A model generated the notes under the pieces. The model made no database searches, had not been told where the DNA came from, and saw nothing but the letters and a program-made list of their open reading frames with translations. A stretch of 12,546 bases of DNA from Clostridiales bacterium (lineage in GTDB: Bacteria; Bacillota; Clostridia; Oscillospirales; Oscillospiraceae), in the NCBI GenBank assembly GCA_019420945.1, contig JAHZGF010000050.1, forward strand, positions 1 through 12,546, read 5' to 3'. Shown one piece after another: positions 7,202 through 12,546 of the stretch. Position 1 is the stretch's first letter; every line of letters begins with the position of its first letter. The position numbers were made by a program, and so were the translations under genes.

Positions 7202-10200
7202 TAAGGTGGCGACCCAGCTTGTGGGCAGCTGGCAGGAATGGACGGCCTTTCTCACTACTTCCGCCCGCCTCTACAAGTACCCGTTCCATGAACAAATGAT
7301 GATCTATGCCCAGCGCCCGGATGCTACCGCCTGCGCGGAGTATGATTTATGGAATGAAAAAATGGGCCGGTATGTGCGGCGCGGCTCCAAGGGCATCGCC
7401 CTGGTGGACGATTCCGGGGACCGCCCCCGCCTGCGCTATGTGTTCGATATTTCCGACACCGGAACCCGTGAACATTCCCGCACCCCCTGGCTGTGGAAAC
7501 TGGAAGAACGGCACATGGATTCCGTAACGGCCATGCTGGAACGCAATTACGGGATTGCTGGAAACGACCTGCCCCAGCAGCTTACCGATGTGGCCGGGAA
7601 ACTGGCAGACGAATATTGGGATGAGCATCAGCAGGACTTCCGGTATATCGTTGACGGTTCCTTTTTAGAGGACTATGATGAACTTAACATCGAGGTGCAG
7701 TTTAAGGCTGCCGCTACCGTCAGTATCGCCTACGCCCTGATGTCCCGCTGCGGATTGGAGCCGGAACAGTATTTCAGCCATGAGGACTTCATGCCGATTT
7801 TCGACTTCAACACTCCGGCCACTATCGGGGCGCTGGGAACGGCGGTCAGCCAGATCAACCAGCAGGTATTGCGGCAGATCGGCGTCACCATCCAAAACTA
7901 TGAGCGCGAAGCCATGCAAGAAAGGAGAACCCACCATGAAGAATCCCATGAATTACATCCAGAACGGCGATTATCAGATTCCCGACCTGAAGCTGTCCGA
8001 GCAGCCGGAGAAGCCCCTGGGCAAGTACGGCAGGATGCGGAAAGCGTACCTGAAGGAACACCGGCCCATCCTGTACAACCAGCTGCTGATGAGCGAGAAG
8101 CTGTACCCGCACCTCATCGAGATCGACGAGACCGCGCAGAGCCGTCTGGAGCAGATGATGCCCCAGCTGGCGAAAGACGCGGGCGCGACGGAGCAGCTGA
8201 AAGCCAGCGACCCGATGCGCTGGGTGGGCCTGATGAACACCTGCAAAGCACAGGCCGAGGAGATTCTGATGGCGGAGCTTATTCACAGCTGAGTTTCTTC
8301 CTCTCCGAAGCAGAACAAATCAGAATCATAGATGAAGCAGAGAATGTGAAAACATCCTCTGCTTTTTCTTTTGCCCAGGCGGACATTGACCATGTGCTGC
8401 GGCTGGGCGGCAATACCGACCGCCAAAGGGAGCGCATTGTCGCTGCTTTTGAAAAACAGAAGCCCACCGCCGAGATTGCGGACTATCTGAAAAGCCTTTT
8501 TCACGGAGGCAACGGGATCGGCAGCGTCACCGCATGGTATGGCGAGGACGGTATCCATCTTTCCCACGGGAAGTCTGCCCGTTACGACAAGTCCGCCCAG
8601 GTCATTTCCTGGGAGAGCGCCGCCGAGCGCATCGGCCAGCTTTTGCAGGAGGGCCAGTTTGCAACCAATGTGGAACTGGCTGAATCGGCGGGCTATGAAC
8701 GCTCCCTTCTTGCAGAAAAGTTATGGTATCTGTATCACGATTTCAGCAAGGAAGCCAGAGAATCCGGGTATCTTGCCAGCTTGTCGGGCATACATGGAAG
8801 CGGGTTCCCGGAAGAAACAGAATGGCTCAGTTCCCAGCTGAATAAACCGGAGTTTCGTCAGAGCCTTGCGGAAGAATACGCCGCATTCTGGACGGCTTAC
8901 CAACAGGACCGGGATCTGTTGCGGTTCCACTACCACAAGCCCGGAGAAATTTGGAAAAACCTGCAAGAGCTGTCTATGCCCCGTATCACCTTTACCTCTC
9001 AGCTGACGGATGTACCTGCGGCCAGACAATTTATCTCCGAGGACGAGATAGAGGCCGCCATGACCGGCGGCAGCGGCGTTGAAGGCAGCAAGGGCCGCAT
9101 TTTTGCCTTTTTCCAGAATCCTCATACGAACAAGGAAAAAGTGAATTTTCTCAAGAGCGAGTACGGCATAGGCGGCCACTCTCATGCCCTGTCCGGCGCT
9201 GTGGGCAGCAATGAAGATCACGACGGAAAGGGTCTGCACTTTAAAAAGGATGGCTGCCCGGATGTGAATTTTTCCTGGGAAACAGTTGCCAAACGGATTA
9301 CCGATTTGATTCAAAAGGGCCGCTATCTCACGGACAAAGAACAGGCAGAGTATGAAAAAATTCAGGCGGAAAAGGCGCTGGCTGAAGAAGATGCCATGCA
9401 AGCCCAGCAGCCGGACCCGGAGATATGGGAATACAACGGCGTAAAGGAACGCCACCCGGATGATCTGGTCCTGTATCAGATGGGCGATTTCTTTGAGTTG
9501 TATGGTGAAGATGCCAAGATTGCTGCTGCGGAACTGGACCTCCGCCTGGGCAGCCGCGCGATTCCCGGCGGCGGCCGCGTAGAGATGTGCGGTTTTCCTG
9601 CCAACCGGCTGGAGCAGGTTGTGGAACAGCTGCGGGATAAGCATGATGTGACAGTTTGTGCAGTCCCGGAGGGCGGTAAGGAGCGGCAGGAGTTTTCCAT
9701 GCCCTCTATCGACCATGAGGCAGAACAGGCCATCGACGCTCAGGAAGCGGAATTTGGTGCGGACGGGACCAGAGTGTTCCGGGATACGGAGACCGAACCG
9801 GAAAAACCGACCCTCCGGGAATTGCATGAGCAATACAGGCCCGTTGTGATTGCCGCTGTTCTGGAGGATGTGCCATACCGCAACGCCTGCGGTCACAGCG
9901 ACCATGAGAACGCCGTCATTGAGGGAAACGCCGCTATCCGCCGCGCCGTCCTGGGTTCCGGCAACATGGAATTGCTTCGCCTTTATTCCGACGTACCGGA
10001 ATTTCGCCAGCGGCTGCACCGGGAAGTCATCGACGAGACCTATCCACGGCTCCATGAGCAGCTGCGTCCTCTCTCACAGGATGACATTGATGACGCCATT
10101 CGCGCATGGAACGGCGACCTTCAGAGCAAGCACGCCGTTGTCCGCTACATGGAAGCCCATGCGAGGGAGAAAGATACCGCTGCATGGCTGGCCCGCACGT

Positions 10201-12546
10201 TTGACGGCGGCGACGGCAAAACCCCGTTCGCAGTACGTCCGGACAGCCCGGAGGGGACGGCCTTGCCCTGGCCCAAAGTCCAGCGCAGGCTTGCGCAGCT
10301 TATCCAGGAGGACCGCTTCTATACAGAAGAAGAACAGGACCGGTTCGACAACATTGATCCCATTGCGATCCGTGAGTCTCTGGAGGAACGAGGCATCGTA
10401 AACGGTCAGGTGGCGGACCCGGAAAAGCTGGATAATGACCCATTCATCCAGCAGATGACAGCCGACGCGGAGCGCATTGCAAGCAACAGTGAGCCGGAAA
10501 TCTACACCAGCAAAGGCGGCCACTCCTACCAGCCGGGGGATGCCATAGATGCGACCACCGATACCAAAGGTACAGTCGTGCGGATGGTCATTGACCATGT
10601 AGACGAGGATTACATCTGGTACACCATGCCCAGAGTCCCGGACCAGGAGCCAGTGGAAATGCGGCGCGAGATATTCGAGAAATATCTGGACAGTGGTGAG
10701 TTCCAGCCTGTATCTGCGCCGGATTTATCCGTCCAGCCCATCGCCCGTGAGGGGGACACCATCACCATCGGTGGCAAACCCACCCGCGAGATCAGCGTCA
10801 CTATTTCGGATGAGGAATATGCTGAAGTTCGCGGTTTCGTGCGGCAGCGCACTTCTTATGACCCCACAGACCCGGTTTACAGTGTGCGCGATACCGTCTA
10901 TCTGGATGACCGCGACTATCAGATCACCGAGCTGCGGGAGGACACGGTGCAGCTTCTGCCCACCGGCATGAGCTATCCAATCTACCGTACCGAGAACCGG
11001 GAGCGGTTCGAGCAGCTTCTGTGGGCAGACAACCGCAACAGCTTTTACACCGAGTTCCTGCCCGTCAACCCCGACACGGCGGACCAGGACCTGCGGGATG
11101 TGCTGACTCATGGGCTGATTGGAGCGCAGGAAAAAGCGGAGCTTTCCGAACTGCTTCGCACCGGCAGGACCAACAGCGAGGTTGCTCTGTGGCTGAGCCG
11201 TGCTTATCCTGACATCATTGAGACAATGGAGCTGGAGACCGGGGACACCGCCGATTACCGTACCATGCCGGAGGGCATTGAGTTGGAAGTTCTGGATGAG
11301 GACGAGAAGCGTCTAGCCATGCTGTTCTTCCGCTGGGATGAGGTCGCGCCTCTGCTGCGTGGGCTGTATGACCGCCAGTTGGACGGATTTGTGCAGGAAC
11401 AGGATGAACCGTATATGGAAGCTCCTGCCGATGTGGAAGAAGCCGTTGAAACCGTGACTCCCGCCGAGGAACCCACCCTGCCCGAACCGGAATCCTCTAG
11501 GGGAAATCAGACGTTTGAGGAATTTCTGGACGAACACCCCATCTCCATTCAGGTCAACGGTGAGTGGAGGACGTTCCCAAATGCCGAGGCCGCAGAACAG
11601 GCGTCTTATGAGGAACACAAAGCTAACCTGCGCCGCAGCGCGGAGAACTTCCATATCACCGACGATCACCTGGGCGAAGGCGGGCCAAAGGCAAAATTCT
11701 GGCGCAACATTAAAGCTATCGCCATACTGAAACAGGTAGAGCAAGAGAACCGCTACGCTACTGTGGAAGAACAGCACATCATTTCCCAATATGTGGGCTG
11801 GGGCGGTTTAGCCGATGCGTTTGATTCGGGAAAACCGGAGTGGGCCTTGGAATATTCTGAACTGAAAAGTGTTTTGACCGAGGAAGAATACGCATCTGCC
11901 AGAAGCTCCACATTAAACGCCCACTACACCAGTCCTACCGTTATCAAGGCAATCTATGAGGCCGTAGGCCGCATGGGATTTGAAACAGGCAACATTCTGG
12001 AGCCGTCCTGCGGCGTAGGAAATTTCTTCGGGATGCTTCCGGAGGAAATGCGGAACAGCCGTCTGTACGGTGTGGAGCTGGATTCTATCAGCGGGCGGAT
12101 TGCCAAGCAGCTCTATCCCAAGGCCGACATCACCGTGGCAGGATTTGAGACTACGGACAGACGGGACTTCTATGATTTGGCAGTGGGGAACGTGCCGTTT
12201 GGTCAATATCAGGTTCGGGACAAAGCCTACGACAAGCTGAAATTTAACATCCACAACTACTTTTTTGCCAAGGCGCTGGATCAGGTGCGTCCCGGCGGCG
12301 TGGTGGCCTTTGTCACCAGCCGCTATACGATGGACGCCAAAGATTCCACTGTGCGCCGGTATCTTGCCCAGCGCGCCGAGCTGCTGGGAGCTATCCGTCT
12401 ACCCAACAATGCGTTCAAGGCCAATGCGGGGACCGAGGTTGTGTCGGACATCATCTTCCTGCAAAAGCGGGACCGCCCGCTGGACATTGTACCGGAGTGG
12501 ACGCAGACCGGACAGACCGAGGACGGCTTTGCCATCAACCGCTATT
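7164..12546 (+). CDS. Giant polyvalent ICE protein: ArdC-like, repeated domains, MutS-I-like, N6-methylase core (3' end outside window)
   Basis: One frame, free of stops from ATG 7164 to the right edge (1794 residues visible). AAAGGAGG (7146-7153) lies 10 bases upstream. Domains: ArdC-like ssDNA-binding N terminus, about 20-85 (YPFHEQMMIYAQRPDAT); a low-complexity Arg/Ala/Glu/Pro segment, 258-377, overprinted by TnpV; four divergent copies of a helical domain (407-500, 626-731, 973-1063, 1309-1409); a MutS domain I-like segment, 764-840 (DDLVLYQMGDFFELYGEDA ... MCGFPANRLEQVV); a small beta-rich domain, about 1210-1305; QYVGWGG (1542-1548), typical of these proteins before the methylase; and a methyltransferase core with SAM motif E1613-PSCGVGNFF and catalytic-type motif N1676-V-P-F. 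Family members continue into an SNF2/DEAD-type helicase, expected beyond the window. Probable role: methylating and remodelling element DNA during entry and protecting it from host defence. NVPF replaces the commoner NPPF/Y. Activity is inferred only. Confidence 0.9.
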   Translation, partial: MPTKAEMYAQMADKVATQLVGSWQEWTAFLTTSARLYKYPFHEQMMIYAQRPDATACAEYDLWNEKMGRYVRRGSKGIALVDDSGDRPRLRYVFDISDTGTREHSRTPWLWKLEERHMDSVTAMLERNYGIAGNDLPQQLTDVAGKLADEYWDEHQQDFRYIVDGSFLEDYDELNIEVQFKAAATVSIAYALMSRCGLEPEQYFSHEDFMPIFDFNTPATIGALGTAVSQINQQVLRQIGVTIQNYEREAMQERRTHHEESHELHPERRLSDSRPEAVRAAGEAPGQVRQDAESVPEGTPAHPVQPAADEREAVPAPHRDRRDRAEPSGADDAPAGERRGRDGAAESQRPDALGGPDEHLQSTGRGDSDGGAYSQLSFFLSEAEQIRIIDEAENVKTSSAFSFAQADIDHVLRLGGNTDRQRERIVAAFEKQKPTAEIADYLKSLFHGGNGIGSVTAWYGEDGIHLSHGKSARYDKSAQVISWESAAERIGQLLQEGQFATNVELAESAGYERSLLAEKLWYLYHDFSKEARESGYLASLSGIHGSGFPEETEWLSSQLNKPEFRQSLAEEYAAFWTAYQQDRDLLRFHYHKPGEIWKNLQELSMPRITFTSQLTDVPAARQFISEDEIEAAMTGGSGVEGSKGRIFAFFQNPHTNKEKVNFLKSEYGIGGHSHALSGAVGSNEDHDGKGLHFKKDGCPDVNFSWETVAKRITDLIQKGRYLTDKEQAEYEKIQAEKALAEEDAMQAQQPDPEIWEYNGVKERHPDDLVLYQMGDFFELYGEDAKIAAAELDLRLGSRAIPGGGRVEMCGFPANRLEQVVEQLRDKHDVTVCAVPEGGKERQEFSMPSIDHEAEQAIDAQEAEFGADGTRVFRDTETEPEKPTLRELHEQYRPVVIAAVLEDVPYRNACGHSDHENAVIEGNAAIRRAVLGSGNMELLRLYSDVPEFRQRLHREVIDETYPRLHEQLRPLSQDDIDDAIRAWNGDLQSKHAVVRYMEAHAREKDTAAWLARTFDGGDGKTPFAVRPDSPEGTALPWPKVQRRLAQLIQEDRFYTEEEQDRFDNIDPIAIRESLEERGIVNGQVADPEKLDNDPFIQQMTADAERIASNSEPEIYTSKGGHSYQPGDAIDATTDTKGTVVRMVIDHVDEDYIWYTMPRVPDQEPVEMRREIFEKYLDSGEFQPVSAPDLSVQPIAREGDTITIGGKPTREISVTISDEEYAEVRGFVRQRTSYDPTDPVYSVRDTVYLDDRDYQITELREDTVQLLPTGMSYPIYRTENRERFEQLLWADNRNSFYTEFLPVNPDTADQDLRDVLTHGLIGAQEKAELSELLRTGRTNSEVALWLSRAYPDIIETMELETGDTADYRTMPEGIELEVLDEDEKRLAMLFFRWDEVAPLLRGLYDRQLDGFVQEQDEPYMEAPADVEEAVETVTPAEEPTLPEPESSRGNQTFEEFLDEHPISIQVNGEWRTFPNAEAAEQASYEEHKANLRRSAENFHITDDHLGEGGPKAKFWRNIKAIAILKQVEQENRYATVEEQHIISQYVGWGGLADAFDSGKPEWALEYSELKSVLTEEEYASARSSTLNAHYTSPTVIKAIYEAVGRMGFETGNILEPSCGVGNFFGMLPEEMRNSRLYGVELDSISGRIAKQLYPKADITVAGFETTDRRDFYDLAVGNVPFGQYQVRDKAYDKLKFNIHNYFFAKALDQVRPGGVVAFVTSRYTMDAKDSTVRRYLAQRAELLGAIRLPNNAFKANAGTEVVSDIIFLQKRDRPLDIVPEWTQTGQTEDGFAINRY
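7936..8292 (+). CDS. tnpV: TnpV-family transposon-encoded protein, 118 aa, nested in another frame of the giant gene
   Basis: Recognised by the family's look: NYIQNGDYQIPDLKLSEQ, LGKYGRMRKAYLKEHRP, YPHLIEIDETAQSRLEQMM and MRWVGLMNTCKAQAEEI. TnpV was named in Tn4451-type clostridial transposons; its function is unknown. The protein is helical, mildly charged, without membrane segments, of normal family length. It lies in the +1 frame relative to the giant gene, fully inside it. Its own SD, AAAGGAG (7921-7927), is 8 bases before ATG 7936. The frame is open upstream to ATG 7780 but the family's N terminus and the SD support 7936. Composition is that of an ordinary folded protein, whereas the giant gene's frame here is low-complexity, which suggests TnpV is the older frame. 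Expressed from the giant gene's transcript if at all. Confidence 0.85.
   Translation: MKNPMNYIQNGDYQIPDLKLSEQPEKPLGKYGRMRKAYLKEHRPILYNQLLMSEKLYPHLIEIDETAQSRLEQMMPQLAKDAGATEQLKASDPMRWVGLMNTCKAQAEEILMAELIHS
8382..11390 (+). repeat. Four divergent copies of one protein domain within the giant gene
   Basis: Units at 8382-8660, 9039-9356, 10080-10352 and 11088-11390 share a layout: an acidic helix, a helix followed by ADYLKSLFHGG / VNFLKSEYGIGG / AAWLARTFDGG / ALWLSRAYPDI, a variable strand region, and a closing helix SWESAAERIGQLLQEGQF / SWETVAKRITDLIQKGRYL / PWPKVQRRLAQLIQEDRFY / RWDEVAPLLRGLYDRQL. The first three closing helices are clearly alike; the fourth is the most degenerate. DNA identity between units is not obvious, so the duplications are old. 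I do not know a firm name for the domain; it may be one of the large-polyvalent-protein-associated domains. Confidence 0.7.

Larger units (their letters stand above)
1..12546. mobile_element. Internal segment of a Tn1549-like integrative and conjugative element
   Basis: Seen: topoisomerase III, a small conserved protein, a CHC2/ArdC/YodL protein, a TTRAP-family protein, and a giant ArdC-like/methylase protein containing a TnpV frame, all on one strand and nearly gap-free except for one AT-rich island. Known: this gene order is characteristic of Tn1549-like ICEs of Firmicutes. The element runs past both window edges: topB is cut at the left and the giant gene at the right. No integrase, relaxase, coupling protein, oriT or terminal repeats are present here. 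The host is inferred to be a GC-rich gut clostridium; I cannot name a species. Confidence 0.85.

Noticed and set aside
7780..7935. N-terminal extension of TnpV from ATG 7780
   Set aside because: The extension is Arg/Ser/Thr-rich noise from the other frame; the family N terminus and a well-spaced SD point to ATG 7936.
8721..10055. A 444-codon open frame on the minus strand inside the giant gene
   Set aside because: It mirrors the codon structure of the GC-rich coding strand, has no SD or family resemblance, and the plus frame here carries recognisable domains.
7164..12546. CRISPR, tRNA or rRNA content, or an origin of transfer
   Set aside because: The region is continuously coding; no spaced repeats, cloverleaf or oriT-like inverted repeat with a nick motif was seen here or elsewhere in the window.

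Overview
The window is an internal stretch of an integrative and conjugative element (ICE) of the Tn1549-like kind found in gut Clostridia (Oscillospiraceae/Lachnospiraceae type hosts). That call rests on the gene set and order: a plasmid/ICE-type topoisomerase III, a CHC2 zinc-finger/ArdC-like/YodL-type protein, a TTRAP-family protein, and a giant multidomain protein running into an N6-adenine methylase-like domain. The backbone is GC-rich with strong Shine-Dalgarno (SD) sequences. No conjugation ATPase, relaxase, integrase or attachment site lies inside the window, so element ends cannot be given. All genes are on the + strand.

Layout. (1) Positions 1-5554 hold a tightly packed backbone operon: topB (5' end cut off), a 92-residue conserved small protein, a 1050-residue CHC2-ArdC-YodL polyprotein-like product with a good internal start, and a TTRAP-family protein. 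The first three overlap at their stop/start codons and the fourth follows after 1 nt. (2) Positions 5555 to about 7095 are a strikingly AT-rich island of different ancestry. It has its own promoter, a GNAT acetyltransferase, the 3' remnant of an alpha/beta hydrolase, a VanZ-family membrane protein flanked by 17-18 bp imperfect direct repeats, and what looks like the first residues of a second GNAT gene, ending at a strong hairpin. I read it as cargo inserted between two backbone genes. (3) From 7164 to the window end the backbone resumes with one uninterrupted frame of 1794 residues, open at the right edge. It encodes a giant polyvalent protein with an ArdC-like N terminus, four divergent copies of one helical domain, a MutS domain I-like segment and a methyltransferase core; the helicase part expected in this family would lie beyond the window.

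The most notable feature is at 7936-8292. A complete TnpV-family gene with its own SD lies in the +1 frame wholly inside the giant gene, and the giant gene's frame stays open across it, so both strands of evidence point to dual coding (overprinting). The giant protein's residues 258-377 there are a low-complexity Arg/Ala/Glu/Asp/Pro/Gly stretch, as expected if TnpV is the older frame.

How the parts may work together (inference from families): topoisomerase III, the zinc-finger/ArdC protein and the giant ArdC-methylase protein would process and protect incoming single-stranded element DNA, with TTRAP and TnpV as accessory transfer/transposition proteins. The island contributes host-benefit genes (acetylation, VanZ-type envelope resistance).
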